Source: Siphlonurus alternatus
Taxonomy: Eukaryota > Arthropoda > Insecta > Ephemeroptera > Siphlonuridae
DNA: 64,000 nt
Assembly: GCA_949825025.1 (NCBI GenBank)
Contig: OX463780.1
Span: forward strand, 33,088,979-33,152,978
Direction: 5' to 3'
The notes beneath the pieces were generated by a model, which was given only the letters and a program-made list of their open reading frames with translations, was not told where the DNA came from and did not search any database. Numbering within the stretch: position 1 is the stretch's first letter; every line of letters begins with the position of its first letter. Of the stretch, positions 25,765 to 38,297 are shown one piece after another. The translations under genes and the position numbers were made by a program.

Positions 25765-26711
25765 ATTTAGTGGGTCTTAATGTTAGTAAAAATATGCTAA
25801 TTGCAATTGTATTGCTCATCAATTTTTATGTCATTATTTATAATAAAAATTTATATTAACAATATAACGACATCATAATTATACGTGTTCGATGTAATCG
25901 TATCGTATTTTTCTTTCAAAACACCTGATTTATAAACTACATTTTATTCAAGTTCTACAATTTTAATTTTTATTTTATATTTTTCTAAAAAAATTTTATA
26001 TTATTTCTTTGAAATCATAAATATTATGAAGTTTTTTAAAAAATAAATATTTGTTTCATGAATTTTATAGGTGTTTCAAATAAATAAGTATCGAATGCCA
26101 ATAAAACAAATAGAGTACGTATAATTAAGACTGATTTTCGACTTAATTAATTACATTACTTAAAATCATCCCATCTCCATAATAAGTCGATCGAAGAAGA
26201 ATGTTAGAATATTTCTCTCTACTAAATTTTTTAATACATCGTTGATTGCTACCAGGTTGAAAATTTTACACATTATCAGAAAATTCCGAGCCATCAGATA
26301 GGATATGAATTATTTACTCACTCAAATTTATATGTATTTAAGTTATTTTGAATTTGAATTCACGCCACAGGGGCTCAATATAAAATCAATAAAAATTATG
26401 ATGTTAACTTCAGAGCTAGACGAGGTACCAGTATTATATTATAGCACACTGGGTACTTTTTTTAAGAACAATTATAATATCAGCAAATTGAAAATTCATA
26501 AAATATTTTACATTCACATTTATAACTTTTACCGGCCATCTGACATATATGCAAAACTTATCATTGATAAGTTTCTTATTATTTTTACCATGTTATTAGA
26601 CTAATAGAACCCCCACTGATTCCATATAATTGTCTCTTATAAAATACAGTTCCTATAACAAAATTAGGCATCTTCTTGTATGTATCTAGAAGTTTCAAAT
26701 CACCTGAAAAA
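25240..26711. other. Stretch with two GC-rich patches and poly-T
   Basis: GC-richer patches lie at about 25300-25400 and 25585-25675, the latter with TGACGTCA at 25652-25659. A T30 run follows at 25733-25762. None has a clean open frame with splice sites. The rest is AT-rich. Confidence 0.35.
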
Positions 26712-26828
26712 TGGAGAACCGACCTCAATTTTTTTATTGCAGAAATGGATAGAGGGTGCAAAAATATGCTATTCTGAATTTTTTCAGATTTTTCTGAGAC
26801 CGGGAAGTATTTTGAGGTCGGTACTCCA
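26712..26828. mobile_element. Family A related short element (117 bp) with different TIRs
   Basis: The termini are TGGAGAACCGACCTCAA and its inverse TTGAGGTCGGTACTCCA. The inside is one arm of the family A element, with TTATTGCAGAAATGGATAGA, CTGAATTTTTTCAGATTTTT and CTGAGACCGGGAA. So it shares the core of the copies at 2931 and 18448 but has unrelated outer ends. Confidence 0.7.
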
Positions 26829-29223
26829 TTGTTGAGGAAATTTATTTTAATTAAATTTTCGTTTTTAATTGCTACTAAATATTTAAAAATCTAGCAGAAT
26901 ATTCCGAATGACAAGACAAGAAGAAATGACGTTGAATTTTAGTCCTTGGATAGCAACACCTGCTCGTTGTGTCAGGAGCGTGTAATGCTGCATTCTATAA
27001 TAGAGGCTTCAAGTGAGTGAAGGTGATGCTACACAATTGCATAATATATGGTTTCAATTAATTGAAATGCAGTCACTTGGCAAATTAAAATTAAATACTG
27101 CAACATTATATAGGCTACAATAATCATATTATGTTACTACTCGCAAAGTTCCTTTATATGCAGGTAAATATTTACTCTATTATTATTATATATTAATATG
27201 TTTATTCATTGTTGATTTGGATGCAACATTCAAAGATGTGGGTCATAATTTGTGACGTCACAACATAAGCTTCGGGCTTTGTCTCTTGCTGTATGATAAT
27301 AATGCAGGCTATAATTATTACACATGTTGGATCTACACCCATTGATTATAATGTTCTGCATATACTGAATTATGCAGTGTTTGTCAAAACAATGAAACAT
27401 AATTATGTCAATAAAATTAAATTTTAAATTTGGTTTGAAGTTATTAATTTTCTCCGTATTTGATATAAATTTACATGGTTTACTTTTAAACGTTACATAT
27501 AGAATTAGTTTAGCATATTAATCAAAATGAAACAAAAGTATTAAAATTAAATAATATGTTATCTAGATGCCTGTTTTTTACGCCTTTAAAAGCAGGATAG
27601 ATATTAAAATTTCTATGCATTATAATACTTATAACTACACTGAAATCACTAAACAATAAATATAAATTTTAAATTGATGATTCATTAAAATAACTATATT
27701 AATATTATTATTATATAATTTACTGAATTGAATTGCAGTAAAATAAAAATAAATGTATAAAAAAATGGTAAAAAGTTAAAGGTTAATTTACAGATTGTAA
27801 TAAAATATGTGCTAAATTTTTTCTTTTTTTCTGTGCAAATTATCTCTGATATATTTGGAGACGAAAAGAAGCAAATTAGTTAGCAAAGTGCCTGATGACA
27901 GACGGTGAAGTTCGCTCTGGGTTGTGCGTAAAGCGAGCAAATTCCCCCATGATATTACTATACTTATACGTGTCTGCTAAAGTGGAATTAATTTATTTGA
28001 ATAGTTAATTAACAAGATTTAATACTGAATCAAAGCCAATACAAGAAAATTTAACATTTTTTTTTAGCTCTCAGAGTTAAAAAAAAAGTTTCATTTAAAA
28101 CAGTCTTTTAATTTTGTTTAACTTGTACACTTTGGGACAATACGAACGTTACCCTTTCTGTTTCTGCTGCACGTTGTCATGCAGTCTATTGAAGTGAGTC
28201 GAGTGTCTTTTAACTTTGTTCATGCAGTGAGATTGGATGAACTGGGTAGGCAGCTTCACTCTTTGAAAATTACAAATCTGAATTATTGTAACTTTGATTA
28301 GTTTCAACTTTAGGAGGCGAAGTAAGCTGTCTTGTAGCGTACATTGAGAAAAAAAATCTCTGTATCTCTAATTGGTGTTTCATCCCATCTGTTATACTTT
28401 CCAGATTCATAACTTCAAATGTTTCAAATTTACGACTAAAATTTAGTCATCCAATTAAATTTCTAATTTAGCAATATTCATGCTAAAGTTTTTTCTATCT
28501 ACTATAATTCTGATAAAAATTTATTCAAATTTAACACTTTCACGATATAATCCAATTGTGATTCTTTACACATTTGCATCAGTGTGAAAATTTTCATCAT
28601 TAATTTTTATATGCATTTTAGGAGGAGACATGTCACATTTTTTTAATTTGATTATGTAACTTTTCCAAAGAATAATTATCTTCCCGAAAAATTTTGTTTG
28701 CCAAAAGAGGTCAATATTAATTGTATTCTTCAAACAATGCATCTACGATATTGCTATCTATTGGCGAGCGAAGTTTCTAATATATCAAGCGCTTTCATTG
28801 ATAGAAATAAAGTGGTACTAAATAGAAGTGTTAAAAAGTAAATAAAAATTTATGAAATTTTATAACAACAAAAAAAGTAGCCTGTTGTATTTCTGATGAG
28901 TGCTTTGATTTTCAAGATGTAAGAACTTTTATTGTAACAAATACTTCGCTGTAAATTTTAGGAACACAGGAAATTTTGTCATACGTCTGTTTTTAATTTA
29001 TTTTTAATAAGCTATTGAAGTTTGCATTATAATTTAAGGCAAACAGCTGATAGTGAAAAAAAAATCAGCGATTGGTTAGATGGTTTCACTTTTTCAAGTA
29101 TATATAGGTACTCTCTGAGGATATATGAAATATAATTTTACTGTATTGATTTTAGGTTCATTATCTAAGTTATAAGTTAATAAAGGATGTTGTTATTTTG
29201 TTCCTCACTTCCTGTCTACTCAG
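26829..29223. other. AT-rich putative intron sequence
   Basis: AT-rich with TGACGTCA at 27253-27260 and a GC-richer patch near 27885-27960. No gene recognised. Confidence 0.4.
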
Positions 29224-29306
29224 GATGCTATCTCGACTCTTGTCAGAAACCCTCCATGGCACCCACGTGAAAAATTAGACAAGTTCCAGCCTACACTTCA
29301 ACTAAC
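29224..29306 (+). CDS. Possible plus-strand coding exon, unidentified
   Basis: An 83-bp segment between a strong acceptor (TTCCTCACTTCCTGTCTACTCAG, split here as TTCCTCACTTCC and TGTCTACTCAG) and a good donor (CTAAC then GTAAGATT). Frame 1 is open throughout: 27 codons beginning DAISTLVRNPPWHPREKLDK, plus two bases. Its phase-0 start matches the phase-0 end of the candidate exon at 19279-19363. Its two left-over bases suit the one-base entry of the candidate at 33915-33976. I recognise no family. Confidence 0.3.
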
Positions 29307-32300
29307 GTAAGATTGGTCCCGGAAGTTAGGAAACTTTAATATCATTACCATGAAATAAGCGCATTCTTAGTAAAAGAGTATAATTATGCGAGGGTGCAAG
29401 TCAATATTTTGATTTAAATGCAAGTTTTAATATTTTAAATATTTATTTTTCTCACGCAACTACTATAATTATGATGAACGCGATTCAATATAAGCAAAAC
29501 TCCTTACATATTTCACTATAATATAACCGTGGTTAGTGAAAAATCTGAATATATTTCTGAATAAGTCCTCCGTGAATTGAAATTCTTGATCTCTGCAGAG
29601 CTTGAAAATTCGATATTGTATAACATTATTATCAAGGTTCCCTACGCAATTAAAATTGGTTTATTTTCTTATTTCATCAAAGCAATGAAGATAATAGACG
29701 TTAGACACATAACCATGACATAACTTTAAAAAATAATTTTCAATATCAAACCTATCAGTAATTCATATACAAATAAATAATTGTTTATGTTAAGTTATTT
29801 TCAAAGCTTCATTAGCTGTGAAATATAAATTTTGGACGATCAGAGACCTTGCATGAGGTTCTTGCAGTTCCAACTTTGCTTCAGTTTAGCACAAAATTAA
29901 ATGTCAATTAAAGAAAAGGTGAAAATTAAGTCTAATTCTTGCACTATTTTTAAATTTTGAACACTACTTGGGTGGTACAATTACTTCACATGCATAATAA
30001 TTAATTCATATACATAATTTATTATATCTTTTATGTACAAACGTTTTAATAAAATACTTCATTTCATCTCCCAGTATAAATATTAATTTCCTATATAATT
30101 TTTTTAATTATTTTCATATAACAAAGTAAAGGAATTTTTTAATAATGAAGTAATAAATGATGTAAAAAGAACATTATTACATCATGAGCGATTTAATTTC
30201 CATGTTGGTATTAAAAATACTATAGCTGACGTTTAAATGTCAGCCAACTTCCTTTGATCAGTAAATAAAGATAGGCTGTAAAAAAAACCAGACCTCGTTG
30301 AATATTGTACATAGAAATATTATAGATCTAAAAAAATCTTTGATCTATTTAATGTTTATTTTTATTGCAAAATCATTCATGCAGTCTCAACTTTTCAACT
30401 TTGCAACTTTTCAAGTTGCATCAACAATGATGCAACTTTTGTTTGTTTATATAACATTATGGCACAATACGTGCAGATACATCAGATAGACCCATATAAT
30501 GTACAATGAACATATTTAATATACTGATTATAGTAATTTTTCATTAAAATGATGTTATATTAAAATTATAGTTAATTAAAATGTTTTAATAATATAAAAT
30601 ATTTTATTTTTCTTTAACCTTAATTGAAATTTAATTACTGGTAATTTAATTAAGTAATTTAATTATTAATTATTTACTTTATTTTACTTACATAAAAAGT
30701 GCAAAAAAATGTGTATCGTTATTTGTCAATTATCATAAAATTAATGCTTTTTATAAAATATCAAGTTGAATAACAATATACTTATTTACCTAAATTCCAT
30801 TTTTTCTATTGCATTAATTAACAATTTGTTACATATTAAAGTATATTCTCATTCTTAATCATAACAACACAACATATTGAAAAAAATGAGCTAGAGTGCA
30901 GAACAGAAAATTTGATTGTTCAGCTAATTGGTGTTTCCACTCGGGTTAGGTTAAAGTGTGCTGCACAATGAGGATAATAAATTAGGCCAATATTTGCTGC
31001 CTTGGTGCTAATATGTCATCCGAACTATAATAGAACGCTTGTGTAAACATACATAACTAGATTATACCAGCCAGCTCAATATTTGTAATAACCCAGAGAA
31101 CAATATTCAAATTAATACAATCTCTATAATATATCTGCATGTATGAACGGTAGTAATTAACGATAATGGAATTAATAATACATCCTGGTTATTATATCTC
31201 GTTAACAATGTTTATTTAACAACATTATTGAAATTTTGTACCAGTTTTTTTATGTTTGTTGTTTTTTAATTATCTATCTATATTACAATATCTAGGGCTT
31301 CTTAAAGCAGGTTGCTAACTGTTTTTGGATTCAATTTCTCAATTGTTTAAAAACTTTTAAACATTAATAGAGGACACAAAGGACTAAGAGATGGCGCTGA
31401 CATCTGAAAATTTTGCTCTTTGCATTGAGGATATGGCAATACCTATAGCATGGGGATAATCACAAAAATTATAAAATTTTTAGGAAAGAAATCACTTACA
31501 AAGTTGAAATATTTTTTTATATTTGTCCGAAAGTATTTGACTACTAATTATGGTGTTGTCATTTCTGTAAAATTATGCTGTGGCTGCTGACGGAGCATTT
31601 ACATGATTTTACAATACTAATCATATACAGCAATCTTCGCCAGAAGCACGTAGTTCCAGCAGTTACCACTAGGTTCGCACTAACTTTAAGACGCCAATAG
31701 CATCATATAATATGCTATATATTATAAAATTTTATTGTACTTTAAATTTTTTTTTTTATTTAATTTTTTTACATTAATTCATAACCTAAGTTTGAATTAA
31801 ACAAACTGAACCTAACTATCATTTTTATAAAAAAAATAGCATAATTAAGTCTTGATTTAATTGTACAGTGACATTATTATACCTACACTGTAAAGCGTTA
31901 ATTTTTATGTAAACAGAGTTAAAAATAGAAGCTATAAAGAGAATTTACAACACGTACTTAAACGTAGAGTTTAACAAACTTAAGATTCTCACCGGAATTA
32001 CAAGAAGGTTGTTAACATTTAAAGTTTTAATTTTACTAACTTTTAAATTAGTACTTTGTCTCATGAAAAAAAAAAAAAATGCTGGGGGTAATGATCGATA
32101 CTCTTGAAGGTCAGAAAGTTTATATGCAGTTACATATAGTACAATATTGAGATATATCTAGATTTTGAAGAAAGTTAGCCCCTTTGTCACTAAATTACTA
32201 AAACAAATACCCACGAACACACAAAATTTTATTGCTGATCAATAAATTACAATTTTCCCCATCCACCAAACGATCCAAGGATACTTCTAATCGGTGATGT

Positions 32301-32850
32301 TAAAATATTCCCTCCCACCCCCCTATAACTTATATTTTTATAATTCTTTGAATGAATTGTATTTAGTCTACCATCAGCAAAATTAGAGCAATATTAGTAT
32401 AACGATCCATTTATTAAAACAAAATTCCTTGTATTTCAATAAAAAACTAATTGCATTTATTACTAATTAATACATAATGAATTCAACATTATATTGTTTC
32501 TAATGATAGAGCATATTATTATGTTGATGATTATTTTACATGGGGGAAATGACGTCACCAACAGGCTGGGTCATATCAAAGCGGTTGATGTGGTAGTACG
32601 TTCATGGCCCATAGCTATAGCACAGTCTCCTATAATATAGCACACCACCGCCCATGCCAGCATTCTGTTAGGGAGCTGGGTGAAACAGACGCAAAGTGAT
32701 GGATGCAGAAAATAGACACGATGATATAAATAACATGCTATTTAATGTTTAAACCATCAGTCAAATATTATAACTTTTAGGAAAAACTTTTAGGAATATT
32801 TCGATACGTCAATGTATCAAGTTGTTGAGTTATAATTTTTTATTTTTCAG
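29307..32850. other. AT-rich putative intron sequence
   Basis: AT-rich. A patch at 31385-31480 and one at 31620-31690 are slightly GC-richer but closed. TGACGTCA lies at 32550-32557 in a GC-richer patch (32540-32700). No gene recognised. Confidence 0.4.
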
Positions 32851-33008
32851 TAGAAAGAAATGAGTGGAGGGGTGGTTTTCTACCCCAAGTCGCATTTACA
32901 GGAAAGGGGTTGAGGGCGCATGACAACATTTTCAATATATTGCAAGACCATTTATTGGCAATGGAGAGGGGGGAGGGAAGGAAGACGTATTTCCAACTAG
33001 AGACATAA
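32851..33008 (+). CDS. Possible plus-strand terminal coding exon, unidentified
   Basis: A strong acceptor (TATAATTTTTTATTTTTCAG, ending 32850) is followed by two bases and then 51 open codons to TAA at 33006-33008. The frame starts ERNEWRGGFLPQVAFTGKGL and is GC-richer than its surroundings. The entry phase does not match the candidate exon at 29224-29306, so it would need a different upstream exon. The minus strand is also open here (32840-33052) but lacks splice support. No family recognised. Confidence 0.25.
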
Positions 33009-34003
33009 AAATGCAGCTTTGTAATGTTGGGGGAGATAAGGCGAGCAATCATGTACTTGATAAACTATTCCAAAAAAACGTTCAAGTTCACCACGTCTTC
33101 TATTCATAGACTTTATTACGCGCGTCTATCGGCTGCAGCTTCCATTTTTTGTCATGACGAGTAGTAATAACCAGGATTATTGATTTTTGTCACCATTAAG
33201 GCTGTAAAAAAGATTGCACCGATTTATAAAATTGTCCATACCTCGTCAATTTGATGAGATAGACATACATATAAATTAATTCTGTATACGAGTCATGTTA
33301 TTAGGATCTCAGATTCAAAAGGTTTTTATTCTCGGAAAAAACATATTTTACAGTACAAGTTTTGCTGGTTAAAGCAGAAATTTTATATTGTACAATAAAA
33401 ACTCTGGTTTAAGTACATGATTTTTTTTTATTTTTAACCAGGTCAGCCAGATAAAAATATTAAAAAAATAGTAAATTGTAATAATTTTTTAATAAAATTT
33501 TATACTAACAATTTCTATGAATATATTGTATAATCTTGCTTCTAGCAATTCCAAAATTGAGAATATACTTCTGCACTCTTGTACTGTAAAAGCATTTTAG
33601 ATTTGACACTGCAATCAAAACTTTAGTTAGAGAACTCTCTTTTTAATATAAAACCTTTTCCCTCGAGGATATTTTGAATAAAATGTTTTTCACATTGTAC
33701 AAGACATCACCATAAAATATATTATTTAACATATATAAATTTTATTGTTATTAAAAATAACGATAACAATAGCAAATAATAATATATTTCATTGTTATCT
33801 TACTTAAAATTTGTTGTTGAGCACCTCGCGATGATATGAACAGCAGACAAAGATATTTGAAATTTTGAAGGAGTATTACGAGCACACAGTCTAGTTATCT
33901 AAAAATTATTTCAGTTCACCACAACTGCAGACAATGCTCGCAAACAGAGCAGGAGTAACGTTCTTGGTTTCCGGAGGTGTAAATTCCAGGATTTATAAAA
34001 TGC
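33009..34003. other. AT-rich stretch with one possible exon
   Basis: Mostly AT-rich. At 33915-33976 a 62-bp segment between an acceptor (AAATTATTTCAG) and a weaker donor (CCGGAG then GTGTAA) is open in two frames. It is phase-compatible with 29224-29306 but too short to call. Confidence 0.3.
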
Positions 34004-34328
34004 AATGAGATATTAGAATGTTAAAATTTTAGTGGCTTAATCGAAAGAAGGGGTAAAAATACGGTACTTAGATTTTTTTCAGATTTTTCTGGGACCAGGA
34101 ACTAATTTTAAAAAATGATTGAAAGTCTATTTTGGTGACTCACGGGCGGCACTCCTTAAGAAAAAGGATAGGGCAGTATGCCTCCCGTGAGTCATCAAAG
34201 TAGATTTTCAATATTTGTTTAAAAATAGTTCCCGGTCTCAGAAAAATCTGAAAAAAAATTCACAGTACCATATTTTTACCCCTTCTTTCGATTAAGCTAC
34301 TAAAATTTTAACATTCTAATATCTCATT
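34004..34328. mobile_element. Palindromic element related to family A, copy 4
   Basis: The outer arms start AATGAGATATTAGAATGTTA, continue AAATTTTAGTGGCTTAATCG and AAAGAAGGGGTAAAAATA, and are mirrored at the right end almost perfectly. The inner arms (AGATTTTTCTGGGACCAGGA and GTTCCCGGTCTCAGAAAAAT) are the family A core. The loop has GGCACTCCTTAAGAAAAAGG, recognisably the counterpart of the copy 1 and 2 loop, inside the inverted pair GACTCACGGG and CCCGTGAGTC. The outer arms are unrelated to those of the other copies. Confidence 0.75.
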
Positions 34329-35424
34329 TTCCCTTAGGAAATGAATATTTGAACGCCTTGAGCGTACTTAACAGAAAGTAGAACTATATAATGTTATTTC
34401 CTTGGAGGTTTGATCAACCTTTTCTGAGCACTCTACTGATGTGACAGTATTGCGTATCAGTTGTGATGTCTTTGCTTTTGCTCCACTCCAACCCCCTCAT
34501 TGTGTTGTCTCTCACAGTTCCATGACAAATTTCTCCAGCTGTCTCCACTTTCTTGTTGATCCCCGAGGCTCTGTCACGATTTTCATTCACATAATATATT
34601 TTTATATATTTTAGATGATGCAATTTTTTATTGTATTCCCAAATGATTTTACGTAGAATAAATCATCAATATATATTTTTATCTATATTTGATAATATTC
34701 TATAAATAACTTCATTTCCATCTTCATGGTAACATTACCATATTCTGTTTTTTTATTCTTTATATTCCCCTTTTTCCCTTAAACAAAAATCATTTTGTTT
34801 CCATCTTTTGACTCAACTCAAGTGATCTGAAAAGTTCAAGAATGAAGTTTATTTTTTATATATTGCATTGATACGTGAGCTAAAAGGAAGTCATGTGTGA
34901 AAAAGGGGTTTTGATTAACTTCAAGATATCATACATGTGTATTTTACTATTTTTTTATGTTATATAAAAATCGATTTAAATGAATTATTTAAAGTTCAGT
35001 GACATCATTATTAGATCCACGAGGAATAAGAAAGAGAAAAAAAAAAGTGAAACCTTTTGTTACTAAAAATCTTTGTTGTCTGCTCCATCGACTTTAATAT
35101 AAGAAACCAAAGTAATGTAAAATTTAACATCTTTCCTTCGAAACCTACATGCAACTTTAATGCATGAAAGAAGAATTTATCTTTCAATTAACTTTATCAC
35201 CTTCAAAGAGTTAAATAATTTAGCAACTTTTTATTGTTTCAGTATACAATTGAATTATATTGGCCCAAGATATACCACCACACACCACACAGCTAGAGGA
35301 AAATCAGAAATATCAATTTGCAGGAATACAATTGATTTAAGGCTTCATAAATATTTTATTTTACATATTTTTTATCAATTAAACCACAGTTAGGTACATC
35401 TGCAAATATAAATTAACCAGTAAG
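34329..35424. other. Mostly AT-rich, with one GC-richer patch
   Basis: The patch at about 34400-34600 is open on the minus strand (stop at 34414) with a protein-like composition but no strong donor and no recognised family. The rest is AT-rich. Confidence 0.35.
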
Positions 35425-35757
35425 TGTAAAACTCTGAACCTTCCGGCGGAACCCTAACTTGAGCGTTTCGCAGGCTCATTGCATGGGAAAGGAGGTGACC
35501 ACGGCTTTACAATCTATCTCAGCATTTGCTTGTGACTAAGGGAAACGTGGAAACCTCAGCCAGAATGTACGCTACAGCTTTTATCAATTGACCGGAAGCT
35601 ATGGAAACTAACATAGTATAAAAGCGTAACGATTTACCCCTAGCCCCTAGGTGGGATTTTTTTTTTTTCGAAGTTGAAACTGATCACCCATCAAACTATT
35701 AACCACGCTCAGCATTGCTTGAATTCGGTGATCTGACAAGAACCGGTCAAACGCATA
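35425..35757 (-). mobile_element. 5S rRNA-derived SINE, second copy
   Basis: On the minus strand the head (35757 to about 35680) reads GACCGGTTCTTGTCAGATCA, CCGAATTCAAGCAATGCT, GAGCGTGGTTAATAGTTTGA, TGGGTGATC. This follows 5S rRNA closely through its internal promoter. An A-rich linker (about 35658-35671) and a body matching the copy at 1806-2246 follow (GTGGAAACCTCAGCCAGAAT and TTGTGACTAAGGGAAA on the plus strand). It is more diverged than copy 1 and I could not find a target duplication, so the 3' boundary near 35425 is approximate. Confidence 0.8.
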
Positions 35758-37846
35758 ACCTCCCCCTTAAAATACAGTTCATTTTTATGTCTTTTTTTAA
35801 ACTTTTTTTACTTTCTATAAAGAAAAAAAAAACATCGAAAGTAAGAAAAATGTATATTTGGAAATTTATGTATAGTTATGTTATAACATAATTATAAAGA
35901 ATGATTTTGGAGACGAGACATTAAAATTATTTTATATCATTATTCTGAGGAAAATCATTATTTATATCGGGAAAAAAAAATGATTATTGTTTCATGATGC
36001 CTAGAAAGTTCATCTGTTATCGTCGAAAATACTGTATATTTTGTGCACAAAATACACAACCTTGTTTTGCTGTGACATGAACAAAGAATAATTATATATA
36101 ATAAATATATAATACCTTTGCTTGTATGAAATATATTTTTATACAACATAATGCTGTATAATTATGCAAAACGAGGATGTGCATTTAGTATGGTGATAAC
36201 AAAACTAACCTACTGTATCGTTATTTGCATGAGCAAATTTAGTGCGTCACACAACGTCATTGTTTCCTCAAGCAACAACGATGTTAGTTTCGCAGGTCAA
36301 GTCCCTCTAAATATTCTAACAATGTGTTTGTTATTATCAACGTTAGCGTTGGTCACTCAACTAAAAAGAAGCGTATTTTTTTTAATCTGCAAGTCAAATT
36401 TTGTTAATGAGGTGCCTCATATATTTTTATGTTATCATTTGCAGTGATTACATACACACTTGTAATTCAAGATACTGATAACTCAATGTGTTCTTCGTAT
36501 ATAAAATAAAATATTATAATTAGTGCAAAAATCTTTTTCGTCTAATTTTTTTGTGTGGTTTTATGTAGAATATAAATAAACAAAAATCTTTTTACGCCTA
36601 TTATGTTGCAAAAGTATTTTATTACTAAAATTCATCGTATATATATAGAGATGAAGCTTTATTTTCTTGATACCTGTGGTGGTTGCTTAGCAGAACCTGA
36701 AGCCAATTCAGAATCGAATCATTTTTAATATTATTATTATTTTTTTTTTGTAAATTAAAAATAGTTTTGATCTATAGTTAATTATGTATATGTACATATG
36801 AAAAAATAATATAGATATTTTAAATTTATATTCGACATTGAAAGAACAGGCTTGAACAGTACATCACAATAAAAAAAAAAAAAAAAAAAAAAAATCCGGG
36901 TATTCTTTAATCCTTACACATTATAATTTTATGCTTATATAGGATTTAAATCACGCCAATGCTGTAAAAAATAATATTAAAAGCGAAGGAAAAATAAATA
37001 ATTAATATGAAAAGTACTGAAAGGACACAGCTCTACAATGGTATTGTATTTTTTAATTATTTTTTTTTTAAGTTTTTTATTATTAAATTGTGTACAAATA
37101 AACTCCAAGTAAGGACCTAAATGAAGCCCTATCGGTTGGAACTGAGTTACATACAATTATTCAACACGTATTTAGTAAGCTTGAACAAAATTACCTATAT
37201 TTATTAAAAATAACAATACAAAACAATACATTAATAACATCAACAAAAGATAAAAAAAAAATAATAATAAGCACGAACAAATATATGTGATGTACTTTTA
37301 TTCTAGCTGCATGAGTTAATATAACTAAATAATAAACTATATTATACATAATTATGTTGATGCGAATATAATGTATATTATCTGTGGGTTAATACTTCAG
37401 AAAAGGAGTTTCTTATCTGCAAAATATGTCTTTCAAATATTTGGCTCGTGTTAAAAATTCTTCAATTCTTTTCGTGTGATTTAAGATGACGATTAAAATA
37501 ACATATTCACATGAGCGGTTTGTTTCGTCAGCCTGAGTGTCACGTGTTACCTTCACCACCTTGTTTCCCTCGGTTATCTTCACAACTTTAAACATGTAAA
37601 TGAGAAGCATGATAACAGAATTAATATGCTCGTAATTTAGTCTAGTGGTATAAAATTTAAATATAGTCTCTTGTTTATTCTTTAATAAAATTCATATTTT
37701 TTTACTGTCATAATTCCTAAGAAATAAAAGCAGATTGCGTAAACATGTGTTTTGTTGATGTTGTTTTCAGAAATAATTCTTTTCATGTTTTCATTTATTT
37801 TTTTAAAAGTAAAGCATCCTTTATAATTTTGCATGTATTATATAAT

Positions 37847-37849
<3 letters not shown>
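35758..37849. other. AT-rich putative intron sequence
   Basis: AT-rich, with an A24 run at 36871-36894. A 98-codon ATG frame at 36151-36447 (+) has no family or splice support. At 37413-37610 the minus strand has a frame whose middle (about 37500-37570) is GC-richer and protein-like (VVKITEGNKVVK, followed by GTAACACG as a possible donor). It could be a further exon of the minus-strand gene but is unproven. Confidence 0.35.

Positions 37850-37924
<75 letters not shown>
37850..37924. repeat. (CT)n microsatellite
   Basis: About 37 uninterrupted CT units. Confidence 0.95.
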
Positions 37925-37929
<5 letters not shown>

Positions 37930-38184
37930 GTATTTATTTACTTAGATATATTACACGACATTGAATTAAACAATTCAATTTTATTTAAATCACAAACAAA
38001 TACTAAAAAATTAAAACATTATAATAATGTAATGTTTATTAAATTATAATAATAAACATTATTATAATGTAAAAGGAACATAAAAACGTTGTCCTCTAAC
38101 TTATCTCAGTGTCTAATTCCCTTGATTTAAACGATAGACAACATTTTTATGATATCAAAAATGAAGTTATGACGCAAGACTTAC

Positions 38185-38297
38185 CTCTGAATGAGGAGAG
38201 GTCATTTTTTTACGTAATAATTCTCGTGTTGTGAGACACACTAAAGCCGTAGACAGGAGGGTTGCGCTTTGCTCTCGTTTATATTCCTCTTCTATCT
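38185..38297 (-). CDS. Putative exon 2 (start-codon exon) of the unidentified minus-strand gene
   Basis: A 113-bp minus-strand segment with an excellent acceptor (TTTTTTTTTCTTTCTCATTACAG, split as TTTTTTTTTC and TTTCTCATTACAG) and an excellent donor (CAGAG then GTAAGTCTTG). One frame is open from the acceptor onward (two bases, then 37 codons, including REQSATLLSTALVCLTTREL). The other two frames close at once. That frame contains ATG at 38203-38205 with A at -3, giving MTSPHSE and ending in phase 0. It may be a start-codon exon or an internal coding exon. A phase-0 end joins directly to the phase-0 exon at 6103-6232. A noncoding exon with a matching donor lies upstream at 43880. No family recognised. 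Confidence 0.45.

Noticed and set aside
36151..36447. 98-codon plus-strand ATG frame
   Set aside because: AT-driven, hydrophobic composition, no family motif, no splice or promoter signal. A frame of this length can occur by chance among six frames over 50 kb.
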